Shown here: one piece after another, positions 19,657-28,418 of the stretch
How the letters are laid out: each line of letters starts with the position of its first letter
Position numbering within the stretch: position 1 is the stretch's first letter
Source: an uncultured Aquimarina sp.
Lineage (GTDB): Bacteria > Bacteroidota > Bacteroidia > Flavobacteriales > Flavobacteriaceae
NCBI GenBank assembly: GCA_947498455.1
Contig: CANMKK010000007.1
Coordinates: 102,077 to 166,076, forward strand
DNA length: 64,000 nt
Direction of reading: 5' to 3'
Made by a program: the position numbers and the translations under genes
The notes under the pieces: model-generated
Told to the model about the DNA's origin: nothing
The model's database searches: none
What the model saw: only the letters and a program-made list of their open reading frames with translations

Positions 19657-19998
19657 ATGAAAAAAATTTACTTACTACTAATATTTATTGGTATCCTATG
19701 TTTCTCCTTCACTTTAGAAGTTAGAGCTCAACAGTCTTCGACATATACCGATACCAAAGACAAAGAAATTGAACAGGTACAAATATTCCCTAATCCTGTA
19801 AATGGAAATAAACTTTATATAACATCTCAATCAGGTAAATCCAAACAGGTTTCTGTACATACCGCATTAGGTGAACGTATATTTTTCAAGGTGTTAACTA
19901 CGAATGAATTAGATATTTCTTCTTTACCACCAGGTGTTTATATACTGCGAATCAAAATAGGTGAAAAACGATTTACAAATAAACTTATTCGCGTATAA
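19657..19998 (+). CDS. Short secreted protein consisting mainly of a T9SS type A sorting domain
   Basis: 113 residues. A signal peptide (1-25, ending VRAQ) is followed by a short linker and the C-terminal sorting domain of type IX secretion cargo from about residue 42: QIFPNPVNGNKLYI, then the middle strand motif and PPGVYILRIKIG, KLIRV at the end. Nearly the whole mature protein is the sorting domain. This suggests either a tiny surface protein or a relic of a larger cargo gene. No partner is adjacent. Confidence 0.8.
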   Translation: MKKIYLLLIFIGILCFSFTLEVRAQQSSTYTDTKDKEIEQVQIFPNPVNGNKLYITSQSGKSKQVSVHTALGERIFFKVLTTNELDISSLPPGVYILRIKIGEKRFTNKLIRV

Positions 19999-20119
19999 TA
20001 ACACTAGTTTTTCTAACGGTTATCTTTTAGTTAATTATACATTTCTGACTTTAGACTTGTTGTAAGCCTTCATATATTTATGGTTTAAACACCTTAATTA
20101 CAACAAATTATTTCAAGTC

Positions 20120-21916
20120 ATGAAAAAAATCACTTTATTATTTTTATTTCTAATTATTGCAGCTGTTTCTAATGGACAAACAACTTTAGCAGCTCAAGAT
20201 TTCGAAGGAGCAGGTTCTGATAATTGGAGTTACACTGCCACTCCTTCAGCGTATAGTGAAGCTGGTGATACTGACATCTGGATAATATCTACTTCTGTAG
20301 GATCCATCAGTTCAGCACAAAATACAACAAGTTTTTGGGGTATAAGGGATATTGAAAATTCAGGTTCTGGCGGCACAACTGAACATACATTAGCTTTTGC
20401 TAATATAGACGTTTCCGGACAAACTGACTTACTAGTATCTTTTTATTACAATGCAGTAGGATATGAAAATTCTGATTATTTGAGAATAGAATTTTTCTTC
20501 GATAATATAAGTCAAGGAGAAGAGGAGTTAAGTAAAAACACATCTAACTGGGAACTTTACAGTAAAGCAATCCCAAATGGAACTTCACAAGTAAGATTTA
20601 CATTCAAAGCCAAACAAAATGGGGGTTCAGATTATGGAGGGCTAGATAATATAAAATTAGAATCAGGAGCTAATACAAATCCATCTCTAACAATCGATTC
20701 CCCAGCAGAAGGAGCTAATATCCCTGTAAATTCGAATGGTATAGATATAAATTTTTCCATGCTTAATTACACCGTTTCAGGAGACAACGGCTCAGGCACA
20801 AGTGATAATTCAGGAGATGGTTATATAACTTATACAATAGACAGTGGATCCGCAGTAAATAAGTTCGATACAAATACCATTAATCTTACAGGTCTTTCAG
20901 ATGGTGCTCATACAGTCCTTATTAATTTGGTTGACAATAACGGGAACCCTATTATGCCCGCTACAAGTTCGACTGTAAATTTCTCTACTTTTAATACAGT
21001 TCAATCTTTACCTTTAAATGAACAGTTTGACTATAACACAGGACAAAATCTTGGTGACCAAAACAATTGGAGCAATAATAACTCAGGAGATGAGGTATTA
21101 ATAACTTCTGGAAGCCTTACTTATCCGGGTTTGGATTCAAATACAGGAAACTCTGTTTCTTTTGATGGATCTGGAACCGACCCATCCATTGAATTTACAG
21201 AAACGTCTTCAGGGGCAATATATTCCTCATTCATTTTCAGAATAACAGATGTTGCTAATTTCACAAATGTAGATGGGGGTTATTTTGCCGTATTACAAAA
21301 TATTTCAGGAGGCTTTGAATCTAGAATATGGCTTAAACCTAGCACAACAACAAATGATTTTGTAATAGGAATAAGTACTGGAAGTACGGCCACTCAATTT
21401 ACAACGACAACCTATTCCATTGACACAGATATCTTTATTGTATTTAATTACGACCTTTCTAGTGGAACTACTAATTTATGGGTAAATACCGATACAGGGA
21501 TATCCGAACCAATAGCATTATTATCAGAAACTGAAATGACCGCTGCAACGTCATTGAGTAAGTTTTTAATAAGACAAGACAGTTCTTCTGAGACGCCTTC
21601 TATGATAATTGATGAACTAAAAATTGGAACTAGCTGGACAGATGTTACAGCTCAAACTCTTAATACAGTAGATTTCATTACAGAAAACAACAAATTTAAG
21701 ACCTATCCTAACCCTATTACTAACGGTATTATTAATTTCTCAGGAATAAATGATCAAACGGAAATTAAAATTATCAATGCTCTTGGGGAGCAAGTATATA
21801 ATAAAAAACTTACTTCGAATAATCTTAATGTATCCAATCTATCACCTGGTATATATTTCGTACAGTTATTCGAGAGTATAAATAAGATTGGAATTCAAAA
21901 GATAATCATTAAATAG
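20120..21916 (+). CDS. Large T9SS type A secreted protein with jelly-roll-like modules
   Basis: 598 residues, signal peptide 1-19 (ending SNGQ). Residues 25-185 form a beta-sandwich of the choice-of-anchor/MAM type (aromatic DFEGAGSDNWSY start, LLVSFYYNAVGYE, QVRFTFKAKQNGG). A repeat with Ig-like spacing covers about 190-290, a LamG/concanavalin-like region about 295-515, and a T9SS sorting domain ends the protein (FKTYPNPITNGIINFSG, SPGIYFVQLF). No catalytic motif is visible, so it is probably an adhesin or surface binding protein. Secreted through the outer membrane and anchored after tail removal. Confidence 0.82.
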   Translation: MKKITLLFLFLIIAAVSNGQTTLAAQDFEGAGSDNWSYTATPSAYSEAGDTDIWIISTSVGSISSAQNTTSFWGIRDIENSGSGGTTEHTLAFANIDVSGQTDLLVSFYYNAVGYENSDYLRIEFFFDNISQGEEELSKNTSNWELYSKAIPNGTSQVRFTFKAKQNGGSDYGGLDNIKLESGANTNPSLTIDSPAEGANIPVNSNGIDINFSMLNYTVSGDNGSGTSDNSGDGYITYTIDSGSAVNKFDTNTINLTGLSDGAHTVLINLVDNNGNPIMPATSSTVNFSTFNTVQSLPLNEQFDYNTGQNLGDQNNWSNNNSGDEVLITSGSLTYPGLDSNTGNSVSFDGSGTDPSIEFTETSSGAIYSSFIFRITDVANFTNVDGGYFAVLQNISGGFESRIWLKPSTTTNDFVIGISTGSTATQFTTTTYSIDTDIFIVFNYDLSSGTTNLWVNTDTGISEPIALLSETEMTAATSLSKFLIRQDSSSETPSMIIDELKIGTSWTDVTAQTLNTVDFITENNKFKTYPNPITNGIINFSGINDQTEIKIINALGEQVYNKKLTSNNLNVSNLSPGIYFVQLFESINKIGIQKIIIK

Positions 21917-22020
21917 CTCCTTATTTCAATTTAACCATAATACTTCTGGTTAAAACTTGTTCATTTTTCGTTTTACCTGAGATGTTTTATAATCAAATTG
22001 GTATTATAACTTAATATTTA

Positions 22021-22052
22021 AAAACACTCTCTTTAAAGGGAGTGTTTTTTTA
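22021..22052 (+). terminator. Intrinsic terminator after the T9SS protein gene
   Basis: AACACTCTCTTT and AAAGGGAGTGTT pair over 12 bp with one G-U, followed by T residues. It stands 105 bp after the stop at 21916 and isolates the next operon. Confidence 0.8.
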
Positions 22053-22060
22053 TACCTTTG
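22053..22060 (+). promoter_or_regulatory. Candidate -7 box for the LuxE-domain operon
   Basis: TACCTTTG fits TAnnTTTG exactly, immediately downstream of the terminator and 27 bp before the ATG at 22087. No clear TTTG is present at the -33 position. Confidence 0.35.
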
Positions 22061-22086
22061 CCTTAACTAAATTGATCTTTCAATAT

Positions 22087-23067
22087 ATGCTTTCAGAAAC
22101 TGTTTTTTCTATTGAAAATGAAGAAGATTTCGAAAAAACGGCCATACGGGTATTTAAGCATCAATATACTAACTGTGCTATATATCAGCGCTTTTGCAAC
22201 CTGCTAGGAATCACACAAACCTCCGTAAAAGAGAGTAAGAATATTCCACATTTACCCATAGAGTTTTTTAAATATTCTAAAATCACAAGTACACAATCAT
22301 CTGTAAAACAAATATTTTCTAGTAGTGGTACCACTGGCATTATAACCAGTAAACATTATGTAACAGACCTTTCTATTTATGAGAAGAGTTTTAGAAAAGG
22401 ATTTCAACATTTTTACGGAAATATTACAGACTATACTGTATTGGCATTATTACCTTCTTACTTAGAAAGAGAAGGATCTTCTTTAGTGTATATGGTGGAT
22501 ACATTGATCCGGGATAGTCAACAACCGAAAAGTGGATTTTATCTTGATGAGCTAGATGATCTGATAACTTCTTTAAAAACTCTAATCAGTCAAAACAAAA
22601 AAATCATATTAATAGGCGTCTCATTTGCCTTATTAGACTTGATAGAAAAGTATGATATACAATTACATCCAGATACTATTGTAATGGAAACTGGTGGAAT
22701 GAAGGGGAGAAGAAAAGAAATTATTAGGGAGGAGCTACATAAATTGCTTACACAAGGGTTCGGAACACCTCGAATACATAGTGAATATGGAATGACAGAA
22801 TTACTATCTCAGGCATATTCTAATGGTAATGGTATTTTTAACTGCCCTCCTTGGATGCGCGTTTCTGTTCGAGATCCAGAAGATGCATTGACTATTTTAG
22901 AGACTGGAAAAACCGGCGGTATCAATATTATTGATCTAGCCAATATTAATTCTTGCTCTTTTATTGCTACTCAGGATCTAGGAAAAACATATACCAATGG
23001 TAGTTTCGAGGTTCTTGGAAGATTTGACCATAGTGATATCCGAGGATGTAATTTAATGTCATTATGA
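22087..23067 (+). CDS. LuxE/acyl-protein synthetase-domain protein (adenylate-forming)
   Basis: The ATG at 22087 gives 326 residues; an in-frame TTG at 22042 overlaps the terminator and is rejected. The SSSGTTG phosphate-binding loop near residue 80 and the HSEYGMTELLSQ motif near 231 are characteristic of the LuxE branch of the acyl-adenylate superfamily. LuxE activates fatty acids and passes the acyl group to a reductase. In Bacteroidota relatives often accompany lipid or pigment clusters, but here the neighbours are a transglutaminase-like protein (4 bp overlap) and a DUF350 protein. Substrate unknown. Confidence 0.8.
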   Translation: MLSETVFSIENEEDFEKTAIRVFKHQYTNCAIYQRFCNLLGITQTSVKESKNIPHLPIEFFKYSKITSTQSSVKQIFSSSGTTGIITSKHYVTDLSIYEKSFRKGFQHFYGNITDYTVLALLPSYLEREGSSLVYMVDTLIRDSQQPKSGFYLDELDDLITSLKTLISQNKKIILIGVSFALLDLIEKYDIQLHPDTIVMETGGMKGRRKEIIREELHKLLTQGFGTPRIHSEYGMTELLSQAYSNGNGIFNCPPWMRVSVRDPEDALTILETGKTGGINIIDLANINSCSFIATQDLGKTYTNGSFEVLGRFDHSDIRGCNLMSL

Positions 23068-24080
23068 GTACAAAAACAAAACTCGGCTGTTTCACATACC
23101 CCGCAATCATTGTCGCTTCTGTTATTGGGAGTTCTGTTATCTCTTCTTTTATCAAAATTCCTAATTTCTATACATTCGCTTTTTTGCTATTTCTATGCTC
23201 ATGGTTCATAGGAAAAATAGAAAACACACATAAACTCTCTTCAATACGATATCTAATATATAGCAGTATTCTCATTAGTAGCTTATTTTTAATAAAAAAA
23301 CAGTTATCATTAACCAATGACCAATGGGATAACAAGTCCGATATCTCTGAAGTTATTTATAAAGAAAAAGCTCTTATAAACGGAGACTCTACAATTTTAT
23401 TAAGTCAGTATAGAAAATGGAAAGATAATTACGGTAACACATATCAAGGGAGTTTTTCTGTACGAGAAGATGATTATTTTGATTCTAAAAGAGCTTACTT
23501 TAGATACACACAAAATCGTCAACCATTACAATGGGGGTCTTTATACCAACATCTTGTAACTTCTGATACACCCCGCCTTGATTTGATCCTTAATCAACTT
23601 TCTAAAATCAAAACTCGGCATAATTTAAATGAATTAGAATTTGCCGAAATGGTCGTTTCTTTTGTTCAAGATATACCTTATTCCTTAGTTCTTGGAAATC
23701 GATGCCTTTCTGCAGACAAATACGAAGATTCTATTCGCCTAATATTAGAAAAATGCCCGGAGTGCTGCATAGGTAACATTCCATATGGAATCCAAAACCC
23801 TGTTGCTTTTATGGGGAATTTAAAAGGTGATTGTGACACCAGAACTGTAATCATATATGCTATTCTTACTAATTTTGGGTATGATGTCGCCATATTAAAT
23901 AGTGAATATTATAGACATTCCATTTTAGGGCTTCATATCCCTGCTAGCGGGAACTATAAAACGTATAGAGGGAAAAGATACTATACATGGGAAACCACCA
24001 ATAAACATTTTACAATAGGTACATTACCGGAAAACATGGAAACCATGAGCTACTGGAATGTTGTACTTACAAACACGTAA
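23064..24080 (+). CDS. Membrane protein with transglutaminase-like C-terminal domain
   Basis: 338 residues. Hydrophobic segments at about 11-30, 35-50 and 62-78 anchor the N-terminus. The C-terminal half contains GDCDTRT (candidate nucleophile Cys257), His285/His291 in YRHSILGLHIP and Glu310 in YYTWETT, in the order Cys-His-acid typical of the transglutaminase/cysteine protease fold. A four-cysteine patch (CPECC near 231-235 and Cys214) precedes it. ATG overlaps the upstream TGA by 4 bp. The catalytic assignment is from motif order only, and no specific family name is claimed. Confidence 0.6.
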   Translation: MSTKTKLGCFTYPAIIVASVIGSSVISSFIKIPNFYTFAFLLFLCSWFIGKIENTHKLSSIRYLIYSSILISSLFLIKKQLSLTNDQWDNKSDISEVIYKEKALINGDSTILLSQYRKWKDNYGNTYQGSFSVREDDYFDSKRAYFRYTQNRQPLQWGSLYQHLVTSDTPRLDLILNQLSKIKTRHNLNELEFAEMVVSFVQDIPYSLVLGNRCLSADKYEDSIRLILEKCPECCIGNIPYGIQNPVAFMGNLKGDCDTRTVIIYAILTNFGYDVAILNSEYYRHSILGLHIPASGNYKTYRGKRYYTWETTNKHFTIGTLPENMETMSYWNVVLTNT

Positions 24081-24085
24081 TCATT

Positions 24086-24604
24086 ATGCAAACCAAATTA
24101 TTAACACTCGCTTTTATAGAAATTGCTTTAGCTATTATAATATCAGTTTTGATATTGTTTATTTCATTTAAAATACTACAAAAAGTATTTTTTAAAAATA
24201 TGTCTTTACGAGAAAACAACTTGGCATTCTCTATTTTTACTGCTGGTATCATGCTATCTATAGGCTTTATACTTGGCGAAATTATACCCTCTATTACCAA
24301 TATAATTCGTCTGTCCATCTCTGGGCAAAATGAAATCTCTATGGGCACCATCATTCAATATTCAGGAATATACTTATTTATTGGGTTTATTTTTTCTATT
24401 GTAATCAATGCCGCTGTATTTTTTCTCTTTTCTGCATTAACAAAAGGAATCAATGAATTTAAAGAAATACAGAATAATAATATAGCTACCTCCATTATTG
24501 TTACCTCCACTTTGATATCCATAACTTTAATTGCTAAAAATAGTATAGGACTCTTGATTAGCGCCCTTATTCCATATCCAGAAACCTCTAATTTCCTTTT
24601 TTAA
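24086..24604 (+). CDS. DUF350-like membrane protein
   Basis: 172 residues with four hydrophobic helices (about 8-30, 45-68, 87-112, 127-152). NNLAFSIFTAGIMLSIGFILGEI resembles the DUF350 signature in which Asn-x-Ala repeats precede a Gly-rich helix, and the second half repeats the pattern weakly. DUF350 proteins are small membrane proteins of unknown role. Third gene of the 22087-24604 operon, 5 bp after the previous stop. Confidence 0.65.
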   Translation: MQTKLLTLAFIEIALAIIISVLILFISFKILQKVFFKNMSLRENNLAFSIFTAGIMLSIGFILGEIIPSITNIIRLSISGQNEISMGTIIQYSGIYLFIGFIFSIVINAAVFFLFSALTKGINEFKEIQNNNIATSIIVTSTLISITLIAKNSIGLLISALIPYPETSNFLF

Positions 24605-24695
24605 AAATTTAATACGACTCATTATCAATTTTTTGTAAGCTTCGTAAATTCAATACGACCAATCCAATGCATTAATTTATCAGAGTATATTAATT

Positions 24696-24777
24696 ATAAT
24701 ATATAATGCTAAGTTTTTTCAATAATTGATTGGTTAGTTGATAAAGCCTGCTAGAATTTTTCTTGGCAGGCTTTGTT
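24696..24777 (+). repeat. Direct repeat copy 1 flanking the YHS gene
   Basis: Shares about 55 nearly identical bases (ATAATATA.AATG.TAAG, then CAATAATTGATTGGTTAGTT) plus a terminator of related sequence with copy 2 at 25407-25496. The two copies sit on either side of the YHS-domain gene in the same orientation. Confidence 0.8.
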
Positions 24778-24783
24778 TTTTTT
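24743..24783 (+). terminator. Intrinsic terminator of the LuxE-DUF350 operon
   Basis: AAAGCCTGC pairs with GCAGGCTTT across a loop of about 16 nt, followed by G and nine T. Part of direct-repeat copy 1. Confidence 0.8.
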
Positions 24784-24941
24784 GCAACTTTTAGTTTTAT
24801 AAAAAGTATTTATATATGTAAGCTTGCTTATAAAGGGAATATTTGAACATAATTATAGAGGTCCTAAAAAATAAAAATATGTTAAAATTGTAATGAGCAT
24901 TTTTTTTTACGACTGATTGGATATATCAATAAAAAACAACG

Positions 24942-25391
24942 ATGAAAAAATTTCTGACTCTATTATTTTTAGGATTTTCCATTATAATCAACTCACAACA
25001 AATAGATTATAACACAAATAAAGGTTTCGTTGCCGAAGGATATGATGTTACAGCATACTTTAATAATAAGGTTTTAAAAGGAAATAAAAAGTATGTTACA
25101 ACTCATGATAATGTAAAATATAAGTTTTATAGTCAGGAAAATCTGGAGATGTTTAAAAACAACCCTGACAAATATGTGCCGCAATACGGAGGTTACTGTG
25201 CTTATGCAGTAGGGGCTAAAGGAGAAAAAGTAAGTATTGATCCTGAAACATATGAAATAAGAGATGGCAAACTATATTTATTCTATAATTCTTGGGGAAT
25301 AAATACATTAACAAAATGGAATGACGAAGGAGCAGAAGATCTTAAAAATAAAGCCGATGTATTCTGGCAAAAAATAAAAAGAAAAAATTAA
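24942..25391 (+). CDS. Secreted YHS-domain protein
   Basis: 149 residues. Signal peptide 1-18 (ending INSQ). The YHS domain covers about 28-85: GYDVTAYF, then YKFYSQENLEMFKNNPDKYVP, then YGGYCAYAVGAKG with one conserved Cys. YHS domains are small and often metal-linked, and secreted versions are common in Bacteroidota with unknown roles. It is a single-gene unit bracketed by two copies of the same terminator-bearing repeat. Confidence 0.85.
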   Translation: MKKFLTLLFLGFSIIINSQQIDYNTNKGFVAEGYDVTAYFNNKVLKGNKKYVTTHDNVKYKFYSQENLEMFKNNPDKYVPQYGGYCAYAVGAKGEKVSIDPETYEIRDGKLYLFYNSWGINTLTKWNDEGAEDLKNKADVFWQKIKRKN

Positions 25392-25406
25392 TCGAGTCTA
25401 TCGATA

Positions 25407-25496
25407 ATAATATAGAATGTTAAGTTTTTTTCAATAATTGATTGGTTAGTTGACAAAGCCTACTAAGAAGAAATTCTGGTAGGCTTTGTTTTTTCT
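25407..25496 (+). repeat. Direct repeat copy 2 flanking the YHS gene
   Basis: Second copy of the repeat at 24696. The upstream block is nearly identical, and the terminator keeps its outer stem (AAAGCCT/AGGCTTT) while the inner stem and loop differ. Confidence 0.8.
25454..25494 (+). terminator. Intrinsic terminator of the YHS gene
   Basis: CAAAGCCTAC (25454-25463) and GTAGGCTTTG (25479-25488) form a perfect 10-bp stem, followed by six T. It also lies just beyond the tyrS stop on the other strand. Confidence 0.85.
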
Positions 25497-25509
25497 TATA
25501 CTGAACAAC

Positions 25510-26805
25510 TTACACTGCTCTTATTACAAAATAATTCTTTTTTCCTCGCTGCAATAAGACAAATTGATCGTTAATCAAGTCATTTTTTATGATAGAATAT
25601 CCTTCTTTCACTTTTTCTTTATTCACTGATATAGAATTTTCTTTTAGCGCTCTTCTTGCCTCTCCATTAGATTTCAGAAAACCTGTTTGCTCGGCTAACG
25701 CACCAATTATATCTAAGCCCTCACTAATTACATTCTTAGAAATCTCTGCTTGTGGAACTCCCTCGAAAACATCAAGAAAGGTACTTTCATCAAGGCCTTT
25801 TAAATCTTCGGAAGTTGATTTTCCGAATAAAATAGAGGATGCTTTGATAGCATTGTCTAATTCTGCCTGAGAATGTACCATAATGGTAATTTCATCTGCC
25901 AGTTTCTTTTGTAAAACTCTTTGATGAGGAGCTTCCTTATGTGCGTTTACGATACCTTCTATTTCTTCTTTTGTTAAAAAAGTAAATATTTTAATATATT
26001 TTTCTGCATCTTCATCACTTGTGTTTAACCAATACTGATAAAATTTATATGGAGAAGTTCGCTTAGCATCTAGCCAAACATTCCCTCCTTCGGATTTTCC
26101 GAATTTTGATCCATCCGATTTTGTAATCAAAGGACAAGTTAATGCATACCCTTTTCCTCCTCCAACTCGTCGTATTAACTCTGTTCCTGTAGTAATATTA
26201 CCCCATTGATCACTACCTCCCATCTGTAATGTACACTCATGCTCTTTATATAAGTGCAGGAAATCATACCCTTGTACTAATTGATACGTAAACTCAGTAA
26301 AAGACATTCCTTCAGAGGACTCAGATGAAATTCTATTCTTCACAGAATCTTTGGCCATCATATAATTTACAGTAATGTGTTTACCTACATCTCTAATAAA
26401 ATCAAGGAATGAAAAATCTTTCATCCAATCATAATTATTTACTAGCACAGCTGCATTAGGAGTATCACTTTCGAAATCTAAAAATTGTGATAATTGAGCT
26501 TTGATCGCATCTTGATTATGACGCAATGTTTTTTCATCCAATAAATTACGTTCTGTCGATTTTCCCGAAGGATCTCCTATCATTCCTGTAGCACCACCAA
26601 CCAAAGCAAAAGGTTTGTGTCCCGCTCTTTGGTAATGCGCTAATAGCATGATAGGCACTAAGTTACCAATATGCAAAGAATCTGCAGTAGGATCAAACCC
26701 AACGTAAGCAGCTCTCATTGCGGACATTAGATATTCTTCTGTACCAGGCATTGTATCGTGCAACATCCCTCTCCACTGGAGTTCTTCTATAAAATTGACA
26801 GTCAT
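25510..26805 (-). CDS. tyrS: Tyrosyl-tRNA synthetase
   Basis: 431 residues. Class I aminoacyl-tRNA synthetase charging tRNA-Tyr. The HIGH motif reads HIGN in [12 protein letters not shown] (near residue 42), and the KMSKS loop is KFGKS near 235. The tyrosine pocket ([10 protein letters not shown]) and a C-terminal S4-like RNA-binding domain (about 360-431, [21 protein letters not shown]) are present. A -7 box-like TATCTTTG lies 26-33 bp upstream. Confidence 0.97.
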   Translation of the reverse strand: MTVNFIEELQWRGMLHDTMPGTEEYLMSAMRAAYVGFDPTADSLHIGNLVPIMLLAHYQRAGHKPFALVGGATGMIGDPSGKSTERNLLDEKTLRHNQDAIKAQLSQFLDFESDTPNAAVLVNNYDWMKDFSFLDFIRDVGKHITVNYMMAKDSVKNRISSESSEGMSFTEFTYQLVQGYDFLHLYKEHECTLQMGGSDQWGNITTGTELIRRVGGGKGYALTCPLITKSDGSKFGKSEGGNVWLDAKRTSPYKFYQYWLNTSDEDAEKYIKIFTFLTKEEIEGIVNAHKEAPHQRVLQKKLADEITIMVHSQAELDNAIKASSILFGKSTSEDLKGLDESTFLDVFEGVPQAEISKNVISEGLDIIGALAEQTGFLKSNGEARRALKENSISVNKEKVKEGYSIIKNDLINDQFVLLQRGKKNYFVIRAV

Positions 26806-26830
26806 ATGAGTCGTATTGAATTAAACGCGA

Positions 26831-26838
26831 CAAAGATA
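26831..26838 (-). promoter_or_regulatory. Candidate -7 box of tyrS
   Basis: On the minus strand the bases read TATCTTTG, a perfect TAnnTTTG, 26 bp upstream of the tyrS ATG. A TTG exists further up but not at the standard spacing. Confidence 0.4.
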
Positions 26839-26965
26839 AAAATATGGACAATATGGAACTACGAATACATTAGAAATCTATTCCTGTTAATAAAAGAGTC
26901 AACGAACAAGAATAATTGTATAGTAAAGCATTTGTACTATTTATTAAGCAAAGTCTTAACTAAAA

Positions 26966-27712
26966 TCACTTGGTAAGCTTCTCAATAAGATCTGAGGCAT
27001 TTTTTTTATACAACCCATTAAATGATACTATTTCTTCTAGAATTGGAATACTTTTTTTCACCTTTCCTAATTTTAGATATGTTAATGCTCTATACCAAGT
27101 AGCATCTTCATAATACCTACTTGTATCACTTACATTTTTAAACTGTAGTATAGCCTCTTTTTCTTTTCCTATATTCAGATAGCTGTTTCCTAAATATAGC
27201 TTAAGCTGTTCTTTATTAGATAACTTCATTAGTTCTTCTAGTTTAGAAACTACTTCTTTATATTCTCCTCTAGAATAACTTTTCATAATATCAGACATAT
27301 CATTTTTAGTATCTCCTCGGGTCACATCTTCTGCTGGATAGGGAGCATAATGTGCTATATAAAGATCAGAAACTTTATCAGCATCTTTAAAGTGATTCCT
27401 TAGTAATGTCCCTAAACCTAATAGAACTACAATAGATGCCGCAATTTTCCAATATGAGAAGGCTGAATATTTATTAGTACTAGCGAGTCGTTCTTCTTCT
27501 TTTATTTCTTTACTTATTCGTTGTAATTTTTCTTTAAATGCCAACGTGTCTCTATCCTTTAACACTCTATGTAACTCACGTTGTGTTTCGACTTCCTGTT
27601 TTAATTTAGTATTAGCAGCTATTTCTTTTTCAAAAACTACTATTTCCTCTTGAGGTAAAGTCCCCGCAAGGTATCCCTCTATTTTTTCAAATAGCGCTTG
27701 TGTCCTCTCCAT
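26966..27712 (-). CDS. Single-pass membrane protein with anti-sigma-like N-terminus and TPR repeats
   Basis: 248 residues. The N-terminal 1-80 is helical and charged (IEGYLAGTLPQEEIVVFEKEI), resembling cytosolic anti-sigma-like regions that follow sigma factor genes in Bacteroidota. One membrane helix lies at 87-104. The rest is periplasmic with tetratricopeptide-like helices (YLGNSYLNIGKEKEAILQF, WYRALTYLKLGKVKKSIPIL). It starts 4 bp after the sigma factor stop, so the two are co-expressed. Sigma control is inferred from position and topology. Confidence 0.7.
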   Translation of the reverse strand: MERTQALFEKIEGYLAGTLPQEEIVVFEKEIAANTKLKQEVETQRELHRVLKDRDTLAFKEKLQRISKEIKEEERLASTNKYSAFSYWKIAASIVVLLGLGTLLRNHFKDADKVSDLYIAHYAPYPAEDVTRGDTKNDMSDIMKSYSRGEYKEVVSKLEELMKLSNKEQLKLYLGNSYLNIGKEKEAILQFKNVSDTSRYYEDATWYRALTYLKLGKVKKSIPILEEIVSFNGLYKKNASDLIEKLTK

Positions 27713-27715
27713 AAT

Positions 27716-28297
27716 TTATTCTTTTTCAGAAACTTTTTTTAGTTCCTTAAATGAGGCGTCTTCTTCTATCATCTCTATCAAATGCTTCTTACAATCAAAT
27801 TTTTTTTTCCGAACATACCCTTCGGCATACCCTGTTTTTTTTGCAATTTCCTTCATATTCATACCATCAAAAATTAACCCGAGTACTTCTCTACAGGTAA
27901 CACTTAGAGCAAGAAAATACTTTCGATAAATATGTTCTTTTTCCTTATTTTCAATTTCTTCTTCAGTAGATGTATCCAATTCATCATCATTATCTACAAT
28001 TTCATTGTCAATTACAAGATTTTTCGCCTTACGCAATCGATTCCTCCATATATTTTTACATATAGAATAGAAATACGTTCGTAAAGAAGAGTTCAGCTCT
28101 AAAGAGTTATCTCTCAATTTCTCATATAATATTATAAATGCATCCTGAAAGACATCTTCTACATCTTCCTCACTTCCTGAGTTCCGAAGAATATACCTTC
28201 TAATATAAGAAAGATTTTCTTTATAAAAGTTTTTTATAACAGCCTCATTACCGGTCACAATTCCTTCTATAACATTACGCTCTTCTGTTGTACTCAT
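27716..28297 (-). CDS. Sigma-70 family RNA polymerase sigma factor (ECF-like)
   Basis: 193 residues. Region 2 is visible at about 20-95 (EEDVEDVFQDAFIILYEKLRD, then SLRTYFYSICKNIWRNRLRK), and region 4 HTH near 140-175 (CREVLGLIFDGMNMKEIAKKTGYAEGYVRKKKFDCKKHL). This subtype, with the GYxxGYVRKKK helix, is usually paired in Bacteroidota with TPR or TPR-CHAT genes. Both are found here: the TPR membrane protein downstream and a decayed TPR-CHAT gene divergently upstream. It is related to the truncated sigma gene at the right edge. Confidence 0.88.
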   Translation of the reverse strand: MSTTEERNVIEGIVTGNEAVIKNFYKENLSYIRRYILRNSGSEEDVEDVFQDAFIILYEKLRDNSLELNSSLRTYFYSICKNIWRNRLRKAKNLVIDNEIVDNDDELDTSTEEEIENKEKEHIYRKYFLALSVTCREVLGLIFDGMNMKEIAKKTGYAEGYVRKKKFDCKKHLIEMIEEDASFKELKKVSEKE

Positions 28298-28418
28298 ATA
28301 TTAATGTAATATAGCATTAAAATGTTACTCTTTCACAGTATTAATTCGAGATAAAAGTAGCATTTTTATGTTCTTTGCTATTAGTAATAAACCATCTCTC
28401 CTATGGAACGACTAGATT

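Larger units (their letters stand above)
24605..24941. other. 337-bp intergenic region with the first copy of a terminator repeat
   Basis: Contains direct-repeat copy 1 at 24696-24777 and its terminator. Between the terminator and the YHS gene at 24942 I see only AT-rich sequence, which must hold that gene's promoter. Confidence 0.6.

Noticed and set aside
19657..21916. T9SS cargo genes as part of a gliding or secretion machinery locus
   Set aside because: Only cargo with sorting domains is present; no gld, spr or por genes occur in the window.
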